This document shows positions 7,269 to 15,782 of a stretch of 64,000 bases of DNA, piece after piece (the first letter of the stretch is position 1; every line of letters starts with the position of its first letter). Made by a program: the position numbers and the translations under genes. The notes under the pieces are model-generated. The model had not been told where the DNA came from, did not search any database, and was given only the letters and a program-made list of their open reading frames with translations. Source of the DNA: Oscillospiraceae bacterium (GTDB lineage Bacteria; Bacillota; Clostridia; Oscillospirales; Ruminococcaceae); contig JAJQGJ010000017.1 of NCBI GenBank assembly GCA_021200565.1, forward strand, positions 1 to 64,000, written 5' to 3'.

Positions 7269-7686
7269 CACTTTCTATAACGAGGTTCTCACCGATCACA
7301 ATCTGTATCCACAGTACAAGGGAACGCTCGAGGACGCAACCTGTGCTCTTGAGGGCGTCAATCCCTCCTGCGGCGATGACATCGTCCTGCAGCTTAAAGT
7401 TGAGAATGGCGTAATTGTTGATGGCTCCTTTGAGGGCGATGGCTGCGCTATTTCTCAGGCATCAGTCGACATAATGCTCGACCTCATAATCGGCAAAACC
7501 AAAGAAGAAGCCCAACATCTTTCAGACCTGTTCCTAAGAATGATAAAGGGTGAAGCCTCGGACGACGAGATAGAAGAGCTTGAAGAGGCTGGAGCCTTGA
7601 AAGACGTTTCGCATATGCCATCCCGTGTCAAATGTGCAGTTTTGGGTTGGCGGACGATGAGCGAAATGCTCGGGAAAACCGAATAA
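7258..7686 (+). CDS. sufU: SufU, sulfur-transfer partner of SufS
   Basis: A 142-residue IscU/SufU-like protein. Firmicutes SufU is a zinc protein that accepts sulfur from SufS. The ligand residues are present: Cys38 and Asp40 (NPSCGDD), Cys63 (GDGCAIS) and Cys126 (RVKCAVLGW). It uses a TTG start inside the end of sufS, with AAGGAGG ten bases upstream; no better start exists. It is the last gene of the operon and is followed by a terminator. Confidence 0.94.
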   Translation: MANNTFYNEVLTDHNLYPQYKGTLEDATCALEGVNPSCGDDIVLQLKVENGVIVDGSFEGDGCAISQASVDIMLDLIIGKTKEEAQHLSDLFLRMIKGEASDDEIEELEEAGALKDVSHMPSRVKCAVLGWRTMSEMLGKTE

Positions 7687-7694
7687 GCATAAAA

Positions 7695-7727
7695 AACAGG
7701 AGTCCTGACGGCTCCTGTTCTTATTTT
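7695..7727 (+). terminator. Terminator of the suf operon
   Basis: AACAGGAG (7695-7702) pairs with CTCCTGTT (7712-7719), then CTTATTTT. It sits nine bases after the sufU stop and right before the end of the convergent GH127 gene. Confidence 0.85.
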
Positions 7728-7730
7728 AAG

Positions 7731-9647
7731 TTAAATCAAATTCATCCAGACTCTCATCTGGTTCTCTCCACGGTTGCACCATGCATAGTATGGAATCGCT
7801 TTCGCATATCCCTTTTCGTACGTTGGCTTACTCGTAGTGTAAAGCCTGCTGACTTCACAGCTTCTTACGACAGGCAAGCTCAGCGCTACTATTTCATCAG
7901 GAAGTCCATCAGCCTTTTCCAGGGAAATATCGTCTTCACCGGTCAATGACAGTGAGAGAATGTTGCCATCGCACCAGCTGTTGTCATTGCCCTCAAAGCA
8001 GTAGACAAGCGGTCCACGGCATAAAGCGACAGACCCAGTAAGCTCCGGAATCTTATTCGAAGGATAGACATAGTAGGGAAGTGAATCAAGCTTGAGAGTT
8101 ATTTTGTCGCCTTTCTTTACATCAAGATAAGCATAGCCGTTCTTAATGTCGCAATAAGACTTTTCACCGTTTACTGTCAAGCTATATTCCTTGCTCCACT
8201 CTGGAATCCGGATAGCAAGCTTGCTCTCGCCATCAAGAACGGTGTAATTAACATCAAATCCAAACGGATAATCGGTTTTGCAGGAAAGTTTGAGCCCATT
8301 TTCAAAATCCACTTCTCCCGAAGCAAACATATGGCAGAAAGCAGTCTTCTCATTCTCACCATAAGCATGCTTGCCAAACGAGCAAACGCATCTTGCTAAG
8401 TTAGGAGGGCAGCAAGCGCATGCATACCACTTGGGTCTTTGGGTCAAATCATGCCAATGAGTGGAAGCGCATCCCGAAATGCCCGGGACACATTCGAGCG
8501 GATTCACGTAGAAGAAGCTCTTTCCGTCAAGCTGAATTCCTGCAAGAACAGTGTTATAAAAAGCCCTCTCCATAACATCGGCGAATTTTCCGTCAGCCTC
8601 GTTTTCAAGCATTCTCGAAGCGAAAAACATTAGCCCGATAGAAGCGCAGGTCTCGCAATATGCCGTGTCGTTCGGAAGGTCATAATCGACAGTGAACGCC
8701 TCACCGTTGACGCTTGAACCGATTCCGCCGGTCAGATACATTCTCTTTCCGGTTATGCTTTCCCAGAGGCGGTTGCAAGCCTCTAAAAGCTCCTTGTCGT
8801 CGGTTTCACTTGCCAGATCAGCCATAGCGGTGTAGAGATAAACCGCTCTGACCGAGTGTCCGACAGCGTCCGACTGTTTTCTCACGGGCTTTGAGCATTG
8901 CATATAGTCGTGATCCCTTCCGTCGCCGCCCCAGACAACCCAGTCACGGGATTTACGCTCTTTTTCGAAATACTGCGGGTCAACGCCACGAATGTCGATG
9001 AAGTGCTTTGCTAATTCCAGGCACTTGTGATTGCCTGTCAGTCGGTACATCTTCATCAGCGCAAGCTCGACCTCCGGATGTCCGGGATAGCCCTTGTGAC
9101 CGCCGGTGATAAACACATCATAAATGTGCTCGGCGTTCTTCTCCATTACTTTCAGGAGCTTGTCCTTTCCGGTAGCCTCGTAATAGGCGCAAGCTGCTTC
9201 CATCATGTGCCCGGCGCAGTAGAGCTCGTGACCCTCCAAAAGATTCTGCCAGCGGCGGTCTCTGTCCTTGATGGTAAATGCAGTGTCGAGGTACCCGTCT
9301 TCATCTTGAGCGGAGGCAATAATGTCTATAACCTCGTCAGCAGTGGCTTCAAGGGTTTCATCCGGATGAATTGCCAGTGAATAAGCAACCGTTTCCAGCC
9401 ACTTTGCAACATCGCTGTCCTGAAATACCATCCCATAGAATCCATCGCCGACGTCCTCACCTCTGAGAGCCTTTCCTGCATTGATAAAGTTCGCAATAAC
9501 GTGGCTCTTCTCAGTATCGGGTGCCTCATCCTTAAGAACCGAGTACTGATAGGGAATGACCGTCTCCCGGATAAGCTCCTGCTCTCTTCCTATGAAACCG
9601 TTGTCCGGTCTGTATGCTGTTTGTTTTATCTGATGTTGGTTTTTCAT
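7731..9647 (-). CDS. GH127 beta-L-arabinofuranosidase
   Basis: A 638-residue glycoside hydrolase of family 127 (formerly DUF1680). The family releases beta-L-arabinofuranose from plant glycans such as hydroxyproline-linked arabinan. The zinc-thiolate site of the Bifidobacterium enzyme HypBA1 (Glu338, Cys340, Cys417, Cys418) is matched by Glu332 and Cys334 (YCETCASIG) and Cys412-Cys413 (CACCPPNLAR). The (alpha/alpha)6 barrel is N-terminal with beta domains after it. There is no signal peptide, so it acts in the cytoplasm on imported oligosaccharides. It has its own promoter and stands alone, without a visible transporter beside it. Confidence 0.93.
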   Translation of the reverse strand: MKNQHQIKQTAYRPDNGFIGREQELIRETVIPYQYSVLKDEAPDTEKSHVIANFINAGKALRGEDVGDGFYGMVFQDSDVAKWLETVAYSLAIHPDETLEATADEVIDIIASAQDEDGYLDTAFTIKDRDRRWQNLLEGHELYCAGHMMEAACAYYEATGKDKLLKVMEKNAEHIYDVFITGGHKGYPGHPEVELALMKMYRLTGNHKCLELAKHFIDIRGVDPQYFEKERKSRDWVVWGGDGRDHDYMQCSKPVRKQSDAVGHSVRAVYLYTAMADLASETDDKELLEACNRLWESITGKRMYLTGGIGSSVNGEAFTVDYDLPNDTAYCETCASIGLMFFASRMLENEADGKFADVMERAFYNTVLAGIQLDGKSFFYVNPLECVPGISGCASTHWHDLTQRPKWYACACCPPNLARCVCSFGKHAYGENEKTAFCHMFASGEVDFENGLKLSCKTDYPFGFDVNYTVLDGESKLAIRIPEWSKEYSLTVNGEKSYCDIKNGYAYLDVKKGDKITLKLDSLPYYVYPSNKIPELTGSVALCRGPLVYCFEGNDNSWCDGNILSLSLTGEDDISLEKADGLPDEIVALSLPVVRSCEVSRLYTTSKPTYEKGYAKAIPYYAWCNRGENQMRVWMNLI

Positions 9648-9676
9648 AATAAATGCTCCTTTCGAGTCCTGAAAGT

Positions 9677-9705
9677 ATTATATAACATCGTAGTCCTCAT
9701 TGCAA
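9677..9705 (-). promoter_or_regulatory. Promoter of the GH127 gene
   Basis: On the minus strand TTGCAA (9705-9700), a 17-bp spacer and consensus TATAAT (9682-9677). An AAAGGAG ribosome binding site precedes the ATG at 9647. No clear operator is seen. Confidence 0.8.
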
Positions 9706-9737
9706 GAAAAATCTCCCCGATTTTCATCTCGGGGAGA
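9706..9737 (-). terminator. Terminator of the oad operon
   Basis: On the minus strand TCTCCCCGA and TCGGGGAGA form a 9-bp stem followed by TTTTTC. It lies about 17 bases after the oadA stop and just upstream of the GH127 promoter. Confidence 0.9.
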
Positions 9738-9753
9738 CTTAATTTTTGAGTGA

Positions 9754-11193
9754 CTACTGAATCGAGCAGTCGTCAACATAAAGAACTCTCGGACCGTTGT
9801 CAGCTGGCTTGGTGACAGCGACTGTTTTGTCTTTCTCGAGTCTAGATGCAAAGAACTTTGTCGCAACCTGAGGGAACAGGGCATAGCTCAGAACATCTTC
9901 CTCAGAGCCGTTGAAGCCAGGGATGTTCTTGACCTCTTCACGGTACTTGTCGAGCTCCGGCTCGATAAGGTCTGCCGGGCGGCAGGTGATAACCTCGTCA
10001 TCGCTTATGCCGGCTTTCTTTCTGACATCCGGATTTACTTCGCCCGGGAGACGACCATATTCGCCTCTCAAGAGTCCCTTGGATTCCTTTGTGAGCATCT
10101 TGTAGCGCTCGCCGGAAAGGACGTTCATAACCGCCTGAGTGCCGACAATCTGGCTTGTGGGAGTTACGAGCGGAGGATAGCCGAAGTCTTTTCTTACTCT
10201 CGGAACTTCTGCCAGAACCTCATAGTACTTATCCTCGGCGTTAGCTTGCTTGAGCTGTGAAATCAGGTTGGAGAGCATTCCGCCAGGAACCTGATACATA
10301 AGCGTCTTGGTGTCAACGTTCAGGACCTTTGGATCAAGAGTACCCTCAGCCTTGAGCTTATTGGCAACATTTCTGAAGTGCGCCGCTGCATCGGCGAGCT
10401 TCTTCTGGTCGAGCCCGGTATCTCTGTCAGTTCCCGCAAGAGTAGCGACGAGAGATTCGGTTGCGGGCTGTGAAGTACCGTTAGCCAAAGGTGAAAGTGC
10501 AGTGTCAACAATGTCAACTCCTGCCTGTGCAGCCATCAGGTTAACCATGTCGCCTGTACCGGTGGTGTTGTGAGTGTGAAGATGAATCGGAATATGAACA
10601 TGAGCCTTCAGCTCTTTCACGAGCTCAGCTGCATCATAAGGAAGAAGCAGGTTAGCCATATCCTTGATACAGATGGTGTCAGCACCCATTTCCTCAAGCT
10701 CCATAGCGAGCTTGACAAAGTATTCCTTGTTGTGAACAGGGCTTGTGGTGTAGCTCAATGCCGCCTCGCATATTCCGCCATACTTCTTCGTAGCTGTGAT
10801 AGCGGCTTGCAGGTTTCTCGTATCGTTAAGGGCGTCGAAGATTCTGATAACGTCAATGCCATTTTCGATGGACTTCTTTACGAACGCATCAACAACGTCG
10901 TCCGCATAATGCTTGTATCCGAGAATATTCTGTCCACGGAAAAGCATCTGGAGCTTTGTGTTTGGCATAGCCTTTCTCAAGGCTCTGAGTCTCTCCCAAG
11001 GATCCTCGTTAAGGAATCTCATGCAGGAGTCGAAAGTAGCTCCTCCCCAACATTCGAGCGACCAGTAGCCGATGGAATCGAGAATCGGGCAGGCGGGAAG
11101 CATGTCGTCAAGTCTCATTCTTGTTGCAGCCTGAGATTGATGTGCATCTCTTAAAATTGTGTCGGTTATATAAAGTTTGTTAGTAGCAGCCAT
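9754..11193 (-). CDS. oadA: Oxaloacetate decarboxylase alpha (carboxyltransferase)
   Basis: A 479-residue carboxyltransferase of the oxaloacetate decarboxylase/pyruvate carboxylase B family. It moves CO2 from oxaloacetate to biotin. The HMGL-like TIM barrel has metal ligands in TDTILRDAHQS (Asp11) and HLHTHNTTG (His206, His208), and the active-site Lys177 in CIKDMA. The C-terminal PYC/OADA domain (about 320-460) is present, but there is no biotinyl domain: that is encoded separately at 12501. It is the last gene of a four-gene Na+ pump operon (gamma, biotin carrier, beta, alpha). An AAAGGAG lies seven bases before the ATG. Confidence 0.93.
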   Translation of the reverse strand: MAATNKLYITDTILRDAHQSQAATRMRLDDMLPACPILDSIGYWSLECWGGATFDSCMRFLNEDPWERLRALRKAMPNTKLQMLFRGQNILGYKHYADDVVDAFVKKSIENGIDVIRIFDALNDTRNLQAAITATKKYGGICEAALSYTTSPVHNKEYFVKLAMELEEMGADTICIKDMANLLLPYDAAELVKELKAHVHIPIHLHTHNTTGTGDMVNLMAAQAGVDIVDTALSPLANGTSQPATESLVATLAGTDRDTGLDQKKLADAAAHFRNVANKLKAEGTLDPKVLNVDTKTLMYQVPGGMLSNLISQLKQANAEDKYYEVLAEVPRVRKDFGYPPLVTPTSQIVGTQAVMNVLSGERYKMLTKESKGLLRGEYGRLPGEVNPDVRKKAGISDDEVITCRPADLIEPELDKYREEVKNIPGFNGSEEDVLSYALFPQVATKFFASRLEKDKTVAVTKPADNGPRVLYVDDCSIQ

Positions 11194-11210
11194 TGAAATC
11201 TCCTTTCATA

Positions 11211-12455
11211 TCAGCCCAGAAGCGAGATAAGAACACCCGCAGCGATAGCAGAGCCGATAACACCCGAGACGTTCGGACCCATGGCATGCATGAGCAGGAA
11301 GTTCGAGGGATCTTCTTTCTGACCTTCTCTTTGAGCGACTCTCGCTGCCATAGGAACGGCGGAAACACCAGCCGCACCGATGAGCGGGTTGATCTTGTTC
11401 TTCTTCGAGAAGAGGTTCATAATCTTTGCGAGGATTACGCCGCTGGCAGTTCCCAGGCTGAACGCAATGATACCAAGGACGAGAATTCCAAGGGTCTTGA
11501 AGTTAAGGAATGTATTAGCAGTAGCGGTTGCACCGACGGAAACTCCCAAGAATACAACGCAGATATTCATAAGCTCGTTCTGAACGGTCTTCGAAAGTCT
11601 TTCGGTAACGCCGCACTCTCTCATAAGGTTTCCGAGCATCAGGCATCCGATAAGCGGAGCCGCAGAGGGAACGAGGAGTGCTACAAATATAGTAACAACA
11701 ATCGGGAAGATGATCTTCTCGGTCTTTGAAACGGGTCTTAATTCCTTCATGACGATTCTGCGCTCTTCCTTTGTGGTCAGCGCACGCATAATCGGCGGCT
11801 GGATAACAGGAACGAGTGCCATATAAGAGTAAGCAGCAATCGCTATAGGACCAAGCAGGCTTGGAGCCAGAAGCGAAGTCGTGTAAATAGCTGTAGGACC
11901 ATCCGCACCGCCTATGATAGCGATAGCCCCCGACTCAGCGGAGGTAAAGCCCATGAGTGTAGCGCCAAGGTATGCAATAAAGATACCGACCTGAGCAGCA
12001 GCACCAAGAAGCAATGTCTTCGGGTTAGCGATCAGGGGACCGAAGTCTGTGGAAGCACCAACGCCGATGAAGATAAGGCAGGGATAAACGCCTAACTTAA
12101 CACCTAAATATAGAACGTCAAGCAAACCTACTGAAATTGTCTCTCCGACAGTCAGCGTACTCGCCACAACTGTGTTTTCAAGACTGTCGATAAACTCCTG
12201 CGTTATTGCAGCACCGCCAAAAAGATCCCAATGAATATGTCCGTCTACAAAGAGAACCTCGTGGAACATCTCAGCACCCGGAATATTGGTAAGAAGCATT
12301 CCGAAAGCAATCGGCAGTAACAGCAGTGGCTCCATCTTCTTTACTATCGCAAGGTACAGAAGTAAACATGAGATAGCAAGCATAATGATAACCTTCCAGT
12401 TATCCGCAATCATAGCGAAGCCGGTTGTCTTAAGAAAATCTAAAATAGCATCCAT
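11211..12455 (-). CDS. oadB: Na+-pumping decarboxylase beta subunit
   Basis: A 414-residue membrane protein of the OadB/MmdB/GcdB family, which decarboxylates carboxybiotin and exports Na+. It has about nine to eleven hydrophobic segments. Family signatures include [32 protein letters not shown] and the conserved end [15 protein letters not shown]. The substrate of the complex is set by the alpha subunit, which here is OadA-like, so oxaloacetate is favoured over methylmalonyl- or glutaconyl-CoA. It lies 17 bases upstream of oadA in the operon. Confidence 0.93.
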   Translation of the reverse strand: MDAILDFLKTTGFAMIADNWKVIIMLAISCLLLYLAIVKKMEPLLLLPIAFGMLLTNIPGAEMFHEVLFVDGHIHWDLFGGAAITQEFIDSLENTVVASTLTVGETISVGLLDVLYLGVKLGVYPCLIFIGVGASTDFGPLIANPKTLLLGAAAQVGIFIAYLGATLMGFTSAESGAIAIIGGADGPTAIYTTSLLAPSLLGPIAIAAYSYMALVPVIQPPIMRALTTKEERRIVMKELRPVSKTEKIIFPIVVTIFVALLVPSAAPLIGCLMLGNLMRECGVTERLSKTVQNELMNICVVFLGVSVGATATANTFLNFKTLGILVLGIIAFSLGTASGVILAKIMNLFSKKNKINPLIGAAGVSAVPMAARVAQREGQKEDPSNFLLMHAMGPNVSGVIGSAIAAGVLISLLG

Positions 12456-12500
12456 TTAAGCTTTTTGTCTCCTTTCCGTAAATACGGTTACAAACCGCCA

Positions 12501-12851
12501 TTATTCGATTGCCAGGAGAACATCGCCAGTCTTGACGGATGCACCCTTTGAAACGCTTACGGAGACAACCTTGCCGGACTTGGGAGCCATGATTTCGTTC
12601 TCCATCTTCATAGCTTCGAGAATCATAAGAACGTCGCCCTTGTTGACAGACTGACCAACTGATGCCTTGACATCAAGAATAGTTCCAGGCATAGGAGCAG
12701 AAACGGTTTCAGCACCTGTCGGTACAGAAGCAGATGCTGCCGGTGCTGCAGCAGCCGGAGCAGACTGATGCGCCTTGGCTTCCTCAGCAGAGATTTCCTC
12801 AATTTCGATTTCGTAATCGGTTCCATTTACATTAACGTGATAGTGTTTCAT
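12501..12851 (-). CDS. Biotin carrier protein of the decarboxylase
   Basis: A 116-residue biotin carboxyl carrier protein. The biotinyl domain (about residues 45-116) has the EAMKMEN motif with Lys82 as the biotinylation site. An Ala/Pro-rich flexible linker (about 28-44) allows it to swing between alpha and beta subunits. The N-terminus (MKHYHVNVNGTDYEIEIEE) is typical of decarboxylase gamma/carrier subunits. The start at 12851 is preferred to 12869 because GGAGG lies 11 bases upstream of it and nothing precedes the earlier ATG. Confidence 0.93.
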   Translation of the reverse strand: MKHYHVNVNGTDYEIEIEEISAEEAKAHQSAPAAAAPAASASVPTGAETVSAPMPGTILDVKASVGQSVNKGDVLMILEAMKMENEIMAPKSGKVVSVSVSKGASVKTGDVLLAIE

Positions 12852-12897
12852 AGTGTTATCTTCCTCCATTTGTTGTCAAAATTGCTGCATCAAAGTA

Positions 12898-13206
12898 TTA
12901 CAGCTTCTTAATAGATTTAATCCTGATTGCTTCCACGTCTTGCCCGAGCTCTTCCGCAATGACAGCGGAAACAGCCGCAATAAGCTCCTGTCTGTTGACG
13001 ATAGGCTCAGCAGTGGGTGCGCTTACAGCGGGAGAAGCAGTAACAGAAGCAGGCTCTTTATCAGCCGTGCTCTTATTTACTTTCTTCATGATGAAGCCGA
13101 GCAGATAGCAGATGGCGATAAGACAAATCAGTCCGAAGAAAACCATGCCAATGCCGAGACCGACTACGGTTGCGGTTGACGGGGTTTGCGCTTCTAAAAG
13201 TATCAT
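12898..13206 (-). CDS. oadG: OadG family gamma subunit
   Basis: A 102-residue protein with one transmembrane helix near the N-terminus (about 17-39), then a Lys/Ser/Ala/Pro-rich stretch and a C-terminal segment VIAEELGQDVEAIRIKSIK. OadG anchors the complex and connects alpha and beta subunits. The ATG at 13206 has AAAGGAG seven bases upstream; the longer open frame runs into the promoter. It is the first gene of the operon. Confidence 0.85.
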   Translation of the reverse strand: MILLEAQTPSTATVVGLGIGMVFFGLICLIAICYLLGFIMKKVNKSTADKEPASVTASPAVSAPTAEPIVNRQELIAAVSAVIAEELGQDVEAIRIKSIKKL

Positions 13207-13240
13207 AGCAGTTCTCCTTTCAAATTGCCGAATCAAGATT

Positions 13241-13269
13241 ATTGTAGCACAATACACGGATTTTTTCAA
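13241..13269 (-). promoter_or_regulatory. Promoter of the oad operon
   Basis: On the minus strand TTGAAA (13269-13264), a 17-bp spacer and TACAAT (13246-13241), about 35 bases before the oadG start. It is divergent from the hydrolase promoter at 13341. Confidence 0.78.
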
Positions 13270-13340
13270 GACCTATTGCGAACGAATTCAGATATAATTT
13301 TCACAGATTCGACATTCACTCAAAAATATTCAAAAAACAG

Positions 13341-13369
13341 TGGAAATTTTTCTTGCAAAGTGATATACT
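13341..13369 (+). promoter_or_regulatory. Promoter of the hydrolase-murF-ddl operon
   Basis: TGGAAA (13341-13346), a 17-bp spacer and TATACT (13364-13369), about 38 bases before the start codon at 13408. Confidence 0.7.
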
Positions 13370-13407
13370 GTATCGTGATAGATTATGTGAACACTAAGGA
13401 GCATAGC

Positions 13408-14178
13408 ATGACTATAGCTGTAAATGGCATAAAAATAAACTATAAAATGGCAGGAAGTGGAGATATTGTCCTCTTTCTTCATGGTTGGGGAGCTAACATG
13501 GAGCTTTTCCAGGGGCTCATGACAGCCGTTTCCGAGAAATATACTGCACTGGCTCTTGACCTTCCCGGCTTCGGTGGAAGTGAAGAGCCTCCAGAGCCAT
13601 GGAGTGTTGACGATTACGTAAAATTCGTAAATGCATTTTTGGATGCGCTCAGCGTGAAGCCCGTCGCCCTCGTCGGTCACAGCTTTGGCGGAAGAATCAT
13701 GATAAAAGAACTCGCTGGCAATCTTCTTCCGAGTGTCACGAAAGCCGTCTTCATAGACTCAGCCGGAATCAAGCCCAAAAAGACCCTGAAGCAGAAGCTC
13801 AGTCTTGCATGCTACAAAGTCGGCAAAGCTGTCTTAAGCTTCAAACCTGTAAAAGCACTTTTTCCGGATGCCCTCGACAACCTGAGAAACAAGCGTGGCT
13901 CTGCAGACTACAAGAATTCGACACCCACTATGCGTGCAACACTTGTAAAAATTGTGAATGAGGATTTGATCGGGCTCTTGCCGAAAATTAACGTTCCATC
14001 TCTTCTCATCTGGGGAACTGCCGACACTGCAACTCCCATTTCAGATGGCGAGACCTTCGAGAAACTCATTCCCGATGCCGGGCTCGTTCGGGTAACCGGT
14101 GCCGGACACTATTCATTCCTGCAAGCTCCAGAGCTTACGGAGCGTGCAATCCGCTCATTCTTGGGAATCCCACTATAA
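13408..14178 (+). CDS. Alpha/beta hydrolase
   Basis: A 256-residue alpha/beta-fold hydrolase. The oxyanion motif HGWGAN follows strand 3, the nucleophile elbow is GHSFGG with Ser92, and Asp206 (WGTADTATP) and His234 (GAGHYSFLQ) complete the triad. There is a cap region at about 125-185. There is no signal peptide, so it is cytoplasmic. The ATG at 13408 has AAGGAG seven bases upstream. It leads an operon with a MurF-like ligase and Ddl, so a role in precursor or lipid metabolism is possible, but the substrate cannot be told from sequence. Confidence 0.9.
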   Translation: MTIAVNGIKINYKMAGSGDIVLFLHGWGANMELFQGLMTAVSEKYTALALDLPGFGGSEEPPEPWSVDDYVKFVNAFLDALSVKPVALVGHSFGGRIMIKELAGNLLPSVTKAVFIDSAGIKPKKTLKQKLSLACYKVGKAVLSFKPVKALFPDALDNLRNKRGSADYKNSTPTMRATLVKIVNEDLIGLLPKINVPSLLIWGTADTATPISDGETFEKLIPDAGLVRVTGAGHYSFLQAPELTERAIRSFLGIPL

Positions 14179-14196
14179 AACCGGAGGTCGTAACCG

Positions 14197-15759
14197 ATGA
14201 TTAATCTATTTATGGCGCTGAGTGTTTTAGCTTATATATTCGCAGCCTGCCTTTCAGCACGCCATTTCATCCACATGTTCCAGCTTAATTCCTATAAGCC
14301 CCGTGTTCAGGCGAAGTGGCTTTTTTCGCACGCCTCAACATACATGGTAGTGCATCTCATAGTGCTTGTGATCGCAGTTGTACTAAGCGTAATCAGCGAA
14401 AATTCTTTGATTCCGCTTCTGCTGTCCGCAATTCTTATTTTACTGATAGCTCTTCCTGACATTCCGAAAGGCAATGACAAGGTTCCGCTTAAGTACACAG
14501 CCAGAGTGAAAAGACTTATACTGACGCTTGCAATACTCTATATAATCCCGATAATTCTTCTCTGGCTTATTCCGATGAAAATCTCTGTACCATTGATGGC
14601 TTTATGGATATTCCTTGTTCCATGGATGGTACTTCTTGCAAACCTCATCAATCGTCCGATGGAGCTTGCTATAAATCAGCACTATATAAATGATGCAAAA
14701 AGAATCTTAGCTGACTGCCCGAACTTGACCGTAATCGGCATCACCGGCAGCTTCGGCAAGACAAGCGTCAAATACTTCCTTGATTCACTGCTGAGTGTAA
14801 AATATAACGTCCTGAAAACTCCAGGCAATTTCAATACGCCTCTTGGAGTAGTCAAGACCATCCGAGGCTCCCTTCGAGCCACACACGACCTCTTTCTATG
14901 TGAGATGGGTGCCAAAAATGTCGGGGACATAAAGGAAATCTGCGATATAGTCCATCCTACTCATGGCGTCATTACATCTGTGGGCGAAATGCACCTCGAA
15001 AGCTTTGGCTCGATTGAAAACGTCAAAAAGACCAAGTTCGAGCTCGCAGACGCAGTCAAAGGCAAAGGGATGCTGTTCCTAAATATGGATAATGAAAATA
15101 TCCAGTCGGCTGCACCGAATTATGAACATATCTCTTATGGAATAGATGACCGTTCAGGATACTATGTAACAGATCTCAGCATCTCAGAAAAGGGTTCTGA
15201 GTTCACTGTGCATGCGCCATCCGGCAGAAGCTGTGAATATCGCACTCCTCTTATCGGCAGGCATAATGTAGTCAACATCTGTGGAGCGATTGCCGTTGCA
15301 AATAGTCTTGGAATCACTCTTGAGGAGCTCAAAGCGCCTGTTAGAAAGCTTGAAAGCGTTCCGCACAGATTGCAGCTTATCAACAAGGGTGACTATACTG
15401 TCATAGATGACGCCTACAATTCGAATCCTTCCGGCGCAAGGGCAGCTCTTGAAGCACTTTCAATGACCGATGGCATGAAGATCCTTGTAACTCCCGGAAT
15501 GATAGAGCTTGGTTCCAGGCAATATGAACTGAACAAAGAATTCGGCACCGAGGCGGCAGTGGTCTGCGATTTCGTTGCGCTTGTCGGCTCAGCGCAGACC
15601 AAGCCCATTCACGACGGACTCACAGAAGCCGGCTATCCGGAAGATAAAATTTTTGTGGCGGAATCGTTAAGCGAAGCCATGCGAGCTGTTTACTCCTTGA
15701 CAACCGACGGAAAACGTAAGATAATACTACTTGAAAACGACCTACCTGATAATTATTGA
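14197..15759 (+). CDS. MurF-like ligase with N-terminal membrane domain
   Basis: A 520-residue Mur ligase. The first about 155 residues are hydrophobic with around five membrane helices and a Pro-rich loop. The rest is a MurF-type ligase: P-loop GSFGKTS with Lys188, then the central domain (CEMGAKNVGDI, GVITSVGEMHLESF) and C-terminal domain (IDDAYNSNPSG). MurF joins D-Ala-D-Ala to UDP-MurNAc-tripeptide. Classical MurF is soluble and about 450 residues, so the membrane domain is an addition. Ddl, which makes the dipeptide substrate, follows 23 bases later, which supports the assignment. A GGAGG lies upstream of the start. Confidence 0.85.
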   Translation: MINLFMALSVLAYIFAACLSARHFIHMFQLNSYKPRVQAKWLFSHASTYMVVHLIVLVIAVVLSVISENSLIPLLLSAILILLIALPDIPKGNDKVPLKYTARVKRLILTLAILYIIPIILLWLIPMKISVPLMALWIFLVPWMVLLANLINRPMELAINQHYINDAKRILADCPNLTVIGITGSFGKTSVKYFLDSLLSVKYNVLKTPGNFNTPLGVVKTIRGSLRATHDLFLCEMGAKNVGDIKEICDIVHPTHGVITSVGEMHLESFGSIENVKKTKFELADAVKGKGMLFLNMDNENIQSAAPNYEHISYGIDDRSGYYVTDLSISEKGSEFTVHAPSGRSCEYRTPLIGRHNVVNICGAIAVANSLGITLEELKAPVRKLESVPHRLQLINKGDYTVIDDAYNSNPSGARAALEALSMTDGMKILVTPGMIELGSRQYELNKEFGTEAAVVCDFVALVGSAQTKPIHDGLTEAGYPEDKIFVAESLSEAMRAVYSLTTDGKRKIILLENDLPDNY

Positions 15760-15782
15760 TTTGAGGAAAGGAAGACCAATAT

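Noticed and set aside
10570-11729. Two long plus-strand frames over oadA and oadB
   Set aside because: Both are antisense to highly conserved genes; neither has a plausible protein composition.
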